This document shows positions 1 through 9,058 of a DNA stretch of 15,625 bases, piece after piece (the stretch's first letter is position 1; each line of letters opens with the position of its first letter). The notes beneath the pieces are model-generated. The model ran no database searches. It was given only the letters and a program-made list of their open reading frames with translations, and had not been told where the DNA came from. The DNA comes from Omnitrophica WOR_2 bacterium GWA2_47_8 (GTDB taxonomy: Bacteria; Omnitrophota; Gorgyraeia; Zapsychrales; GWA2-47-8). Position numbers and translations under genes: made by a program. The DNA is taken from positions 1 to 15,625 of the forward strand of contig MHFY01000117.1 in assembly GCA_001805375.1 (NCBI GenBank). The letters are read 5' to 3'.

Positions 1-1572
1 CTCTTCGATGGCGCCGCGGGTACTGCCCCAGCCGACAACCAACAGCTCGGCCTTTTTCGGCCCGAACATCTCGGGTTTGGTCAGGGCTTTTTTGACCGCG
101 TGGATCTTGGCATTGCGGATCTGGTGCGAGCGCTGGTTGCTTTTGGAAAAATAATTGACCGAGCCGGTGGCATCGGTGTTCAACCCCGTGACCCGTCGCA
201 TTCCTCCCGGTGTCCCGGGAGTCGCCTGGGAACTGCGGACCATTTCGATATTGTCCGGCAGCCGGGTCATGTGGAAACGTTCAAAGACAAAATCCGGTAC
301 TTCGTCAACGTTGTTGATCTGGTTCGCTTTCAGCATATCGATGACCTTGTAGCTGTTGGCGGTTTGGAAATCGCTGGCGATGAAGACCGGGACGTGCAAT
401 TTTTCCGCGATATACCGGGCCATCTGCGGCGCGTAAAAACAATCAATGACATTGGAAACGCTGATCACGACCTTGGTGTTGTCGCCGTGATTGCCGAAGA
501 TCATGGCCGGCAGGTCGGATTGTTCCGTCTTCGTGGGCATGCCGGTCGACGGGCCGGAACGCTGGGCATCAATAATGATCACCGGGATCTCCGCAGCCGC
601 GGCATAGCCGATAAATTCCTGTTTCAAGGAAAGCCCCGGGCCTGAGGTGCAGGTGATCGCCGGAACGCCGCCGTAATAGGAACCGATCGCGACACCGATC
701 GCGGCGATCTCATCCTCGGCCTGATGCACGATCCCTCCGTACGATGGAAAAATCTTGGCCAAGTTATGCATGATCGACGACGCCGGCGTGATGGGATAAC
801 CGCTGAATAATTTTATGCCGGCATCGATGACCCCCATGCTCAAGGAGGTGTTGCCATCGATGAGGATCTTTTCCTTGCCCTGCTGCGGCCGGGATTCCAC
901 GTCGAACGATAACGGGATATTGGCCTTGGCGTAATTGTATCCGTCCATAAATAATCTCAAGTTTGCCGCCATGCTCTCTTCGCTGAATTTTTTGCCGAAG
1001 GTGCGCTTGATCTCTTCCACCAGAAATTCGTTGGGCATGTTGTAAATACAGCTGAGCATCCCCAAGTAGTAAATATTCTTTCCCTTCCCGCCGATCTTTT
1101 TAATGACCGCCTGGGCATCGGCATCGACCTCAAAAGGATAAAGCGTGTAGCCCTCTTTCGCGACCTGTTTGCAGACCTGCTCGTAGGATTCGGGGTTCAC
1201 GGCCTTGTCGCACATATCCAAAAGGACTTTACAATTCGGATTGGTTTCTTCGTCGGCCAAACGGCGGCTTAAGACAATTTCCTGTGAGGCTAAAATGAGG
1301 TCGGTGTCGTTGCCGATATTGGTGATATCAAAATCCGCCAAACGGATGACAACGCCAGACAAAGCGGGACGGGTGCGCGGCGGCGGGCTGATCTCCGCCG
1401 GGATCATCGGTTCGATGTAGACATATTTTCCCATCTTAGCAAAGGCGGTGATCAGGATATCCCCGGCCTTTTGCGCGCCGAAGCCGGCGTCCATGAGAAG
1501 TTCGAAACGCGTGACATGACGCATTTCAGGTTTTCGGTTTGTTGTTTTTTGCGGTGTTGTTTCGGTAGGCAT
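1..1572 (-). CDS. korA: 2-oxoacid:ferredoxin oxidoreductase, fused gamma/alpha subunit (KorA type), 3' end outside window
   Basis: I translated this frame on the minus strand from the ATG at 1572-1570: 524 codons without a stop, so the C-terminus lies beyond position 1. Residues about 20-190 form the gamma domain, with GFGAQKAG near residue 31. Residues about 235 onward form the alpha (PYR-type) domain, with GYPITP at 258-263, a TSGPGLSLKQE loop at 309-319 and the signature RSGPSTGMPTKTEQ at 338-351. This gamma-alpha fusion is typical of enzymes that decarboxylate 2-oxoglutarate or related 2-oxoacids to acyl-CoA while reducing ferredoxin; thiamine diphosphate binds the separate beta subunit. 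That korB gene would be expected just beyond the left edge. The gene has its own promoter, although bioB lies upstream on the same strand. Substrate (2-oxoglutarate, pyruvate or branched-chain) cannot be settled from this fragment. The start is supported by GAAAG 9-13 bases upstream. Confidence 0.9.
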   Translation of the reverse strand, partial: MPTETTPQKTTNRKPEMRHVTRFELLMDAGFGAQKAGDILITAFAKMGKYVYIEPMIPAEISPPPRTRPALSGVVIRLADFDITNIGNDTDLILASQEIVLSRRLADEETNPNCKVLLDMCDKAVNPESYEQVCKQVAKEGYTLYPFEVDADAQAVIKKIGGKGKNIYYLGMLSCIYNMPNEFLVEEIKRTFGKKFSEESMAANLRLFMDGYNYAKANIPLSFDVESRPQQGKEKILIDGNTSLSMGVIDAGIKLFSGYPITPASSIMHNLAKIFPSYGGIVHQAEDEIAAIGVAIGSYYGGVPAITCTSGPGLSLKQEFIGYAAAAEIPVIIIDAQRSGPSTGMPTKTEQSDLPAMIFGNHGDNTKVVISVSNVIDCFYAPQMARYIAEKLHVPVFIASDFQTANSYKVIDMLKANQINNVDEVPDFVFERFHMTRLPDNIEMVRSSQATPGTPGGMRRVTGLNTDATGSVNYFSKSNQRSHQIRNAKIHAVKKALTKPEMFGPKKAELLVVGWGSTRGAIEE

Positions 1573-1615
1573 ATGAACTTCTTTCTTGATTTTTAAATTT
1601 TAGATGAATGATAGA

Positions 1616-1643
1616 ACTATAGCACTTTCCGTTAAATTCGCAA
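1616..1643 (-). promoter_or_regulatory. Predicted sigma70-type promoter of the korA-type gene
   Basis: Read on the minus strand, TTGCGA (1643-1638) and TATAGT (1621-1616) are separated by 16 bases, and TGC precedes the -10 (extended -10). It would start transcription about 40 bases upstream of the ATG at 1572. The remaining bases between bioB and this gene (1644-1713) are AT-rich, and I see no convincing terminator hairpin for bioB there. Confidence 0.55.
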
Positions 1644-1713
1644 TAGAAAAACACAAATTTCTGGCCATTTTAAGACTTTATTGACTTTTTCTGGACAAAT
1701 GACGCTGAGGAAG

Positions 1714-2847
1714 TCAATATTTCGCGTTGTTTTCTGAATTCTTTACTGTTGGCGCAACGCCCAACAATTGCGGACGCAGTTCCTCCAAACCTTTCAACGC
1801 GATCTTTGAAAAATCCGAGACCGCGGTTTGGGGCGCGGGCGTTTCGTTTTTCAGCAATTCATCCACCCCAAATTCGGAATCGAGCGTAAAGCCGGCGTCC
1901 TTGATCATCTGCAGGGTCTTAAGCCGGGTGGAACCTTTGGCGTTGAGATACCCATCCAGAAAAAGCGAATTGGCCGGATACAACGCCATGACTTCCATGT
2001 CGCGCAGATGCAGTTCCCGTCCGGCGGCGACACGGATCTCCGCCCTCGGATTGAGAAGGCGGAACACGCATAAAATGCGCAGGCAGTATTCCGGGGCCAA
2101 CGGTGACGGCTCTTTGACCTTTGTTCCGGGGATCGGGATATAAAAATTGACCGGGATCGACGGCGCCTGCAATTTTCGCAGAGTATACGCCACTTCCAGA
2201 ACATCGTCGCTGGTCTCCCCCATCCCGATGATCATTCCGGAACAAACTTCTAACCCTGCCTTTTTTGCGGCCTGCAGGGTGTTTAACCGTTCATCATACG
2301 TATGTGTCGTGCAAATCTCGGGATAATGCGCCCGCGAGGTATTCAAATTGTGATTGAGCCGGTCTAGGCCCGCCACTTTTAATATTTGGGCCTTTTCCTC
2401 ATCCAAAAGCCCGGCGGAAACACAGACCTGGATAGGATAATTGGATTTGATCTTCCTGATGAGCTGCGACAAATGCTCGACGCGTTTCTGGGACGGCCCC
2501 CGCCCGGCAAAGACCATGCAGTAGCGGAAAGCGCCGGACTCATAGGCCTGTTTTGCTTCTGCCAGGATCTCGGTGTCAGATTTGATCGGGTATTCTTTGA
2601 TCTCGGATGAGGATGACTTGGCTTGGGCGCAGTAGTGGCAATCTTCGGGGCAATAGCCGTTTTGCGCGTTATTGATGATGTGGACATGGACCTTTCGTCC
2701 GAAGAACTTCTTCCGGACCTCAAAGGCGGCATCCAGCAAGGCTAAAAATTCAGTTTCTGAACTTAAAAGGCGCTGGACGGTTTCCAGGGGAATGGTTTGA
2801 CCCGCGATACTGTCGATTGCTAACTGCGTATAAAAGGCTCGATCCAT
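1714..2847 (-). CDS. bioB: Biotin synthase (radical SAM)
   Basis: BioB inserts sulfur into dethiobiotin, the last step of biotin synthesis, using one S-adenosylmethionine-binding [4Fe-4S] cluster and one auxiliary [2Fe-2S] cluster. The radical SAM motif CPEDCHYC gives C66, C70 and C73. The expected auxiliary-cluster ligands are C111 (FRYCM), C143 (QVCVSAG), C203 (EVCSGMIIGMGET) and R278 (AAGREL). The core ends near residue 328, where the E. coli enzyme (346 residues) also ends; about 48 further residues form a low-complexity tail with no motif I recognise. No bioA, bioD or bioF is adjacent, so the pathway is split in this genome or only dethiobiotin is used. The ATG at 2847 has only a weak ribosome binding site. 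The divergent upstream region holds a predicted promoter overlapped by an inverted repeat. Confidence 0.96.
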   Translation of the reverse strand: MDRAFYTQLAIDSIAGQTIPLETVQRLLSSETEFLALLDAAFEVRKKFFGRKVHVHIINNAQNGYCPEDCHYCAQAKSSSSEIKEYPIKSDTEILAEAKQAYESGAFRYCMVFAGRGPSQKRVEHLSQLIRKIKSNYPIQVCVSAGLLDEEKAQILKVAGLDRLNHNLNTSRAHYPEICTTHTYDERLNTLQAAKKAGLEVCSGMIIGMGETSDDVLEVAYTLRKLQAPSIPVNFYIPIPGTKVKEPSPLAPEYCLRILCVFRLLNPRAEIRVAAGRELHLRDMEVMALYPANSLFLDGYLNAKGSTRLKTLQMIKDAGFTLDSEFGVDELLKNETPAPQTAVSDFSKIALKGLEELRPQLLGVAPTVKNSENNAKY

Positions 2848-2893
2848 AATATTTTAGCCAATTTTGCGAAAATGTGGTATAGTTAGATACTCA

Positions 2894-2915
2894 ATATTAG
2901 AAAGTATTCTAATAT
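2894..2915. repeat. 22-bp inverted repeat, candidate operator at the bioB promoter
   Basis: ATATTAGAA and TTCTAATAT form a perfect 9-bp inverted repeat around a 4-base AGTA spacer. It covers the predicted bioB -10 and transcription start. The half-sites do not resemble the BirA box (TTGTAACC/GGTTACAA) or the BioR site (TTATCTATAA). It could bind another dimeric repressor or, being AT-rich, be a chance palindrome. If transcribed it would form only a weak hairpin. Confidence 0.5.
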
Positions 2916-2934
2916 AAAGCAATCAATAAATCAA
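2906..2934 (-). promoter_or_regulatory. Predicted bioB promoter
   Basis: On the minus strand TTGATT (2934-2929) and TAGAAT (2911-2906) are 17 bases apart. Transcription would start near 2899, inside the inverted repeat, leaving a leader of about 50 bases before the bioB ATG. Confidence 0.45.
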
Positions 2935-2973
2935 ATTTTTCCAAAATCCTTGTCTGCTTTAAAGTTAGAAAAA

Positions 2974-3002
2974 TTCTTGCTTATTCCGCAAAGCGCTATA
3001 AC
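2974..3002 (+). promoter_or_regulatory. Possible promoter for the 619-residue flavoenzyme-like gene
   Basis: TTCTTG (2974-2979) and TATAAC (2997-3002) are 17 bases apart; the -10 is good and the -35 poor. An alternative is the extended -10 TGGTATAGT at 2875-2883, which would give a leader of about 135 bases that includes the inverted repeat. A ribosome binding site TAAGG at 3011-3015 precedes the ATG by nine bases. Confidence 0.3.
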
Positions 3003-3024
3003 ATAATACGTAAGGTAAAAAATA

Positions 3025-4884
3025 ATGGACAAAAAGGCATCCCAATTACATACTTTTCACATTCCAGTCATGGGAACCGGCTTTTCGATCGATACACCGA
3101 TCAAGGTGGCCCACTACGGGATTTCGTCTGTCATCTCCCTGGTGGATGATACCCTGATCGAACGGATCCGCAAGTTTTATTGCGAAAAGTTCAGCCTCCC
3201 CTACACCCCGATCACCAAATATGAAGAAGATTTCCGCGCCCGGCGCATTACCGAATATCTGAACTTAGTCGATAAGATCGTACAGAAGCAGTTTACAGAG
3301 TTAAAAAATTCCGCCTTTGAGGTCGGCACGGAGATCACTAAATATTTTGAACTTTTACCCGACCACAGCCCTCTGAAAAAATTATATGCCCGCATGCTGT
3401 CCATGACCGACCCGAAGGAAAGGCTCGCAGTTCAAAAGCAATTGCGCGACTCGATCGAGCCCGGCGACATCAGCGTCAATATCATGACCAAACTGGACCG
3501 CCCCAATTTTGCGCAGGACGGCAAGGAATTACCGCAGGAATATTCGGATGCCCTGGCTGCTTTGCGCGGATTTGCCCAAAGCACGCTGGCGTCAGCGATC
3601 GTTTTTTCCGCTGGGATCAACCGACGGCTTTACAGTTATGTTGAAAATTTCAAAGATTTTTACGCCGATACCAGCGGCAATATCAAGAAAAAGATCATCA
3701 TCAAGGTCAGTGATTACCGTTCCGCGTTCACGCAGGGTAAATTTTTTGCCAAGAAAGGCATCTGGGTCTCGGAATACCGCATTGAGTCCGGATTAAATTG
3801 CGGCGGCCACGTCTTCCCTGCCGCCGGAGAATTGATGGGCCCCATCTTGGAAGAATTCAAGACAAAGCGCGCGGATTTTATCGCGACGCTGCACGGTGTT
3901 TATAACCAGGCGCTCCAATTAAAAGCAAAATTTGCATTTTGGAAGCCGTTAGACATCAAAGTCACGGCACAGGGCGGCATCGGGACGGCCAGCGAAGACC
4001 GGTTTTTGCACGAACATTACGGCGTGGACGGTACGGGCTGGGCGACACCTTTTCTTCTCGTCCCCGAAGTAACGAATGTTGACGCGACCACGCTCAAAAG
4101 ACTTTCCGACGCAACCGAAGATGATCTTTACATCAGCGATGTTTCGCCGTTAGGCGTATCGTTCAATAACCTCAAGGGAAGTTTAAGCGATGAGGAAAAG
4201 GACCGAAAATTCCAAAAAGGCCGTCCGGGAAGCGCCTGCCCCAAAGGCCATTTAGTCACAAATACGGAATTCACGGAAAAACCCATCTGCACGGCGTCCC
4301 GTCAGTATCAAAAACTCAAGATCGAGCAGTTGCAGGCTGCGAACCTTCCCGAACCGGTATATCAAAAAGCGGTCCAGAATGTCATTAAAAAGGCCTGTAT
4401 CTGCAATGAATTAGGCGACGGCGCCCTTTTGAAAAATAACATCACGGATGCCCAGCGCCAGCTCTTCCCCGCGGTTTGCCCCGGGCCTAATATCGCGTAT
4501 TTTACCAAGATATCGACCTTAAAAGAAATGGTGGACCACATTTACGGGCGCTTGAACCTTTTGAATAATACGTACCGTCCGCATATGTTCATCAAGGAAT
4601 TGATGTTGAACATCGACTATCTCAAAAAGGAAGTCACAGATGCCCTGCCTGGCCTCAGCGAAAACAATTTGAGATACTTTTATGAGTTTAAAATGAACCT
4701 GCGCAAGGGAATGGATCATTACATCGGTTTATTTCCGCAAATGATGAATGAAACAGTGGAACTGCGGAAGAGATCTTTGGAAGAGTTACATAATTTCAGA
4801 AGTCAATTTGAAGAATTTGTTACCAACAACCCTACTGTTTTCTCGTATGTCCCTGCCCACAATCTACAAGCCATCGAAGCCTAA
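3025..4884 (+). CDS. Large, divergent nitronate monooxygenase-like TIM-barrel protein with cysteine-rich C-terminal half
   Basis: I do not recognise this 619-residue protein as a named family. Its motif order fits FMN-binding nitronate monooxygenase/2-nitropropane dioxygenase-like barrels. IPVMGTGFS (13-21) sits where they have a P-x-x-APM strand. WVSEYRIESGLNCGGH (247-262) parallels their EGxEAGGH phosphate-binding segment. TAQGGIGT (314-321), followed by DGTGWATPFL (335-344), parallels their AAGGIADG and GVQxGTRFL strands. KACICNELGDGAL (457-468) resembles the CLCN-L stretch near the end of some members. Known members are about 320-380 residues, so this one carries an extra helical stretch (about 45-190) and a long helical tail (about 490-600). 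Cysteines C405, C422, C458, C460 and C485 could hold a metal or Fe-S centre. It has no signal peptide or membrane segment. It is divergent from bioB and convergent with thiC (17-base gap), so it is probably transcribed alone. Flavin binding and the reaction are inferences. Confidence 0.5.
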   Translation: MDKKASQLHTFHIPVMGTGFSIDTPIKVAHYGISSVISLVDDTLIERIRKFYCEKFSLPYTPITKYEEDFRARRITEYLNLVDKIVQKQFTELKNSAFEVGTEITKYFELLPDHSPLKKLYARMLSMTDPKERLAVQKQLRDSIEPGDISVNIMTKLDRPNFAQDGKELPQEYSDALAALRGFAQSTLASAIVFSAGINRRLYSYVENFKDFYADTSGNIKKKIIIKVSDYRSAFTQGKFFAKKGIWVSEYRIESGLNCGGHVFPAAGELMGPILEEFKTKRADFIATLHGVYNQALQLKAKFAFWKPLDIKVTAQGGIGTASEDRFLHEHYGVDGTGWATPFLLVPEVTNVDATTLKRLSDATEDDLYISDVSPLGVSFNNLKGSLSDEEKDRKFQKGRPGSACPKGHLVTNTEFTEKPICTASRQYQKLKIEQLQAANLPEPVYQKAVQNVIKKACICNELGDGALLKNNITDAQRQLFPAVCPGPNIAYFTKISTLKEMVDHIYGRLNLLNNTYRPHMFIKELMLNIDYLKKEVTDALPGLSENNLRYFYEFKMNLRKGMDHYIGLFPQMMNETVELRKRSLEELHNFRSQFEEFVTNNPTVFSYVPAHNLQAIEA

Positions 4885-4901
4885 AAACTGCCGATAAATT
4901 T

Positions 4902-6725
<1,824 letters not shown>

Positions 6726-6772
6726 TCACGTTCCTTACGTTTAGTGTTAATAAAAAATCAATTTGCTGACGT

Positions 6773-6801
6773 ATTATAGTATAGTGAAAAAATTAACGCA
6801 A
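6773..6801 (-). promoter_or_regulatory. Predicted thiC promoter
   Basis: On the minus strand TTGCGT (6801-6796) and a perfect TATAAT (6778-6773) are 17 bases apart. The start would be near 6766, giving a leader of about 40 bases before the ATG at 6725. Confidence 0.65.
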
Positions 6802-6853
6802 ATGTAATTATGGAATTAACTGCCCTTGTGAAGGAACAAACGGCGTGACGAGA

Positions 6854-7219
6854 TCAACTGAAGGAGGTTCCGCAGCCGCAGCTGCTTTTTGCGTTGGGGT
6901 TTCGGTATTTAAAGCCGCTCTCTTTTAAGGTATCGACGTAGTCGATCTGGATCCCTTGCAGGAAAGATAAGCTTTCCGGATTGACAAAAATCTCTAGATC
7001 GCCCTGTTTAAGGACAATATCATTTTCATAAGGGCTTTTTTGGAAACGAAGTTCATAGGAAAGCCCGGCGCAGCCGCCTGTTTTTACGCCCACACGAAGG
7101 GCCTGCCCCTCCTTGCCTTCCTTGGCCATCATGGACTTGATCTTTTCAATGGCCGACGGGGTCAACGTGAGCACGGTCGGGTTTTCTTTGTTGGCACTAT
7201 GTTCTTTATTGATTTCCAT
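6854..7219 (-). CDS. A-type iron-sulfur carrier (IscA/ErpA/SufA family)
   Basis: This 121-residue HesB-like protein has the three invariant cysteines of A-type carriers: C50 in KTGGCAGLSY, and C114 and C116 in the C-terminal SSCGCG. These proteins bind a [2Fe-2S] or [4Fe-4S] cluster between subunits and pass it to apo-enzymes. Residues 1-14 are an extra polar leader before the family core (LTPSAIEKI). A strong ribosome binding site, GGAGGA at 7226-7231, and a near-consensus promoter support the ATG at 7219. No iscS, iscU or suf genes are adjacent, so it resembles the stand-alone ErpA-type arrangement; IscA, SufA and ErpA cannot be told apart here. ThiC, a cluster-dependent enzyme, follows downstream. 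Confidence 0.93.
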   Translation of the reverse strand: MEINKEHSANKENPTVLTLTPSAIEKIKSMMAKEGKEGQALRVGVKTGGCAGLSYELRFQKSPYENDIVLKQGDLEIFVNPESLSFLQGIQIDYVDTLKESGFKYRNPNAKSSCGCGTSFS

Positions 7220-7237
7220 CTCATTTCCTCCACTACA

Positions 7238-7266
7238 ACTATAAAATCTTATTGCGGTTAAGTCAA
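7238..7266 (-). promoter_or_regulatory. Predicted promoter of the Fe-S carrier gene
   Basis: On the minus strand TTGACT (7266-7261) and TATAGT (7243-7238) are 17 bases apart. The promoter sits in the 53-base gap after the FIST gene, so the carrier can be expressed independently, with a leader of only about 12 bases. Confidence 0.65.
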
Positions 7267-7272
7267 ATACTC

Positions 7273-8439
7273 TTATTTTTTTGGATAAAAAAGCGCGATG
7301 CTGCTGGTAAAACCGTGCAAAAAATTACTGCGCCCGACGGGGCCGATCTCCCCGGCGCAAAAGAACCCGGCGGCCGGGACCTGCCCTAAATGGCGCTGGA
7401 TGATCTGGATATCGTGGTTCTTGGTACGGAACAAATACTCTCCCCGACCGTTGCAGGAAAAGACCAGCGCGCCTTTGGGCTTCTTTTCGGTCACGTTTTT
7501 CTGCTGTAGGGTCAAAAGCTCGTTCAGGTCCTCGGTCGCCGAGACCGCATCCCGCACGTGAAATTGCACGGTTTGCCCGGGCTTGACGTAATCAGCGATC
7601 GCGCCGGATCCCGTATTTTGATCTAACCCGATGACGGCCCGGATAAGAAAATCGCCTCTTTTAAGGGGATGTTTATATTCATCCATGGCAATACCGACAA
7701 AGATCGCCTCCTGCATGAGCAGTTTATCGCGGATCGAGGCCTTATCCAAAACCTCCTTAAGGATGGAAAGAAACGGCCGGCCCGCTAATTCATGGATGAC
7801 ATTATCTTCCGCTTTGGTGACGATATAAGTCTCTCCCAGCGGCCGGCACCCTTGCGAAACGATCGTCTGCACATCAAAATCCCCTAACAGCACAACGCCG
7901 ATCGCCCCGTCGGAATATTCTTCCTGATTGATAAAAAGCAGATTATCTCCGGCATCGGATGCGCCGGAGGCCAACCCGCCGATGACCGGACACCCCGGGT
8001 AGGTCGCATTCAAGCCCTGAAGGAATAAATTCATGTCCAGCATGAACGGGTCGGGCAGCGTCAAAAATTTCGGATTTTCATTCGGGTAAACCTCAAAGAA
8101 ATTATACCAATCATCTTTTGATTTCAATTGTTCGAGCTGGAATTGGTTGATAAAAAACGGGTGGATGCGGACATTGGGAAGCTTGGCCAATATCAAAGTG
8201 ACCGCGGACTGCCGTTCGATCTCGCTGGATGTCCCGATGATCCCCGCGCAGGTACAGCCCAGCAGATGTTTGACCTTGGTCTGGGCCCGCAGCATATTGA
8301 CGATCTCGCTAGCCTGGCTTCGCGAGTGCTCCGAAAAGAATAAAAATCCCAGGTCATAGGAGTCCGAAATTCCGCCAGTCAAATCTTTTTTGATCTGCTC
8401 GAGGTCCTTGGCTTGCGTTATTAAACTTTTAAATTCCAT
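7273..8439 (-). CDS. Stand-alone FIST-domain sensory protein
   Basis: The 388 residues cover a FIST N domain (about 25-225; blocks LLGCTCAGIIG at 59-69, PVIGGLASGASD at 151-162, GAIGVVLLG at 178-186) and a FIST C domain (about 230-380; ALVFSCNGRGE at 324-334, AAGFFCAGEIGPVG at 356-369). FIST domains are thought to sense small ligands, perhaps amino acids, and are often fused to chemoreceptor, GGDEF or kinase modules. Here there is no output domain, signal peptide or membrane segment, so a partner protein would have to carry the signal, or the protein has another role. The ATG at 8439 follows AAGGA, and a strong promoter lies just upstream. It is upstream of the Fe-S carrier gene on the same strand, but that gene has its own promoter. 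Confidence 0.88.
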   Translation of the reverse strand: MEFKSLITQAKDLEQIKKDLTGGISDSYDLGFLFFSEHSRSQASEIVNMLRAQTKVKHLLGCTCAGIIGTSSEIERQSAVTLILAKLPNVRIHPFFINQFQLEQLKSKDDWYNFFEVYPNENPKFLTLPDPFMLDMNLFLQGLNATYPGCPVIGGLASGASDAGDNLLFINQEEYSDGAIGVVLLGDFDVQTIVSQGCRPLGETYIVTKAEDNVIHELAGRPFLSILKEVLDKASIRDKLLMQEAIFVGIAMDEYKHPLKRGDFLIRAVIGLDQNTGSGAIADYVKPGQTVQFHVRDAVSATEDLNELLTLQQKNVTEKKPKGALVFSCNGRGEYLFRTKNHDIQIIQRHLGQVPAAGFFCAGEIGPVGRSNFLHGFTSSIALFYPKK

Positions 8440-8495
8440 CCCAATTTTCCTTTTAACGAACCCGATTTATTATGCGTGGTAAGAACATAAGGTAG

Positions 8496-8524
8496 ATTAT
8501 AGAGAACTTTCTGCGCTATTTCAA
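8496..8524 (-). promoter_or_regulatory. Predicted FIST gene promoter
   Basis: On the minus strand TTGAAA (8524-8519) and TATAAT (8501-8496) are 17 bases apart, a close consensus match. Transcription would start near 8489, about 50 bases before the ATG at 8439. The rest of the 8440-8598 gap shows no clear terminator for the metal operon. Confidence 0.7.
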
Positions 8525-8598
8525 TCCTTCATTCGAGAAACTTTTTATTTTTTGCGATACAAAAGTGCAGAATGGGGCTTACACGGGTTGGGATGGCA

Positions 8599-9024
8599 TT
8601 ATTTTGACGCACGGATCATCAAGATCGGGGTATCGGTGCGATGGCGCAAGTTTTCAGCCACGCTCCCCAGGAGAATATCTTTAAAGAACCGGTGCCCGTG
8701 GGTCGACATCGCGATCAGATCACACTGTTCTTTTTCCGCAACTTTAAGGATCTCGGTCGCCGGATCACCGGCCAGAAGAAAATTCTTAACCTGAAATCCT
8801 TCCTGGGTAAATTCCTTTGCCTTCTCGGCCAAATACGCCCTATCATCCTTGATCTCTTCGGAGTCCGCCAAATCCAGTTCTTGCTGCAGGCGAGCCGCGT
8901 AACCATCGGCGACATGCACGAACACAAGCTCGGCGTTCGTTAGGCGGGCAAGGGAACGGATATGCCGCAAGATCGGCAGATCGATCGGGGAGATATCCAA
9001 GGGGATCAAGATTTTTCGGTACAT
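8599..9024 (-). CDS. Universal stress protein, UspA family, single domain
   Basis: This 141-residue protein has the family fold: KILIPLD with D10, a GDPATEI segment at 86-92, and the nucleotide loop S107-T-H-G110-x9-G120-S121. That matches the ATP-binding G-2x-G-9x-G(S/T) pattern except that the first glycine is serine, a common variant, so ATP binding is likely. It is the last gene of the metal operon, 34 bases after mntH, with its own AAAGGA site before the ATG at 9024. Its position suggests a role in metal or oxidative stress, or regulation of the transporter, but the sequence does not show which. Confidence 0.92.
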   Translation of the reverse strand: MYRKILIPLDISPIDLPILRHIRSLARLTNAELVFVHVADGYAARLQQELDLADSEEIKDDRAYLAEKAKEFTQEGFQVKNFLLAGDPATEILKVAEKEQCDLIAMSTHGHRFFKDILLGSVAENLRHRTDTPILMIRASK

Positions 9025-9058
9025 GACCTTTCCTTTCAGGAGTAAATTCCTTTTTGCC

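Noticed and set aside
100..645. 181-codon open frame on the plus strand
   Set aside because: It is antisense to the korA-type gene, whose minus-strand translation carries clear family motifs throughout this stretch; no ribosome binding site or recognisable domain.
2894..2915. BirA or BioR operator upstream of bioB
   Set aside because: The half-sites (ATATTAGAA/TTCTAATAT, 4-base spacer) do not match the BirA or BioR consensus; kept only as an unidentified inverted repeat.
6726..6853. TPP riboswitch upstream of thiC
   Set aside because: The conserved thi-box elements are not visible on the minus strand, and the leader from the predicted start is only about 40 bases.
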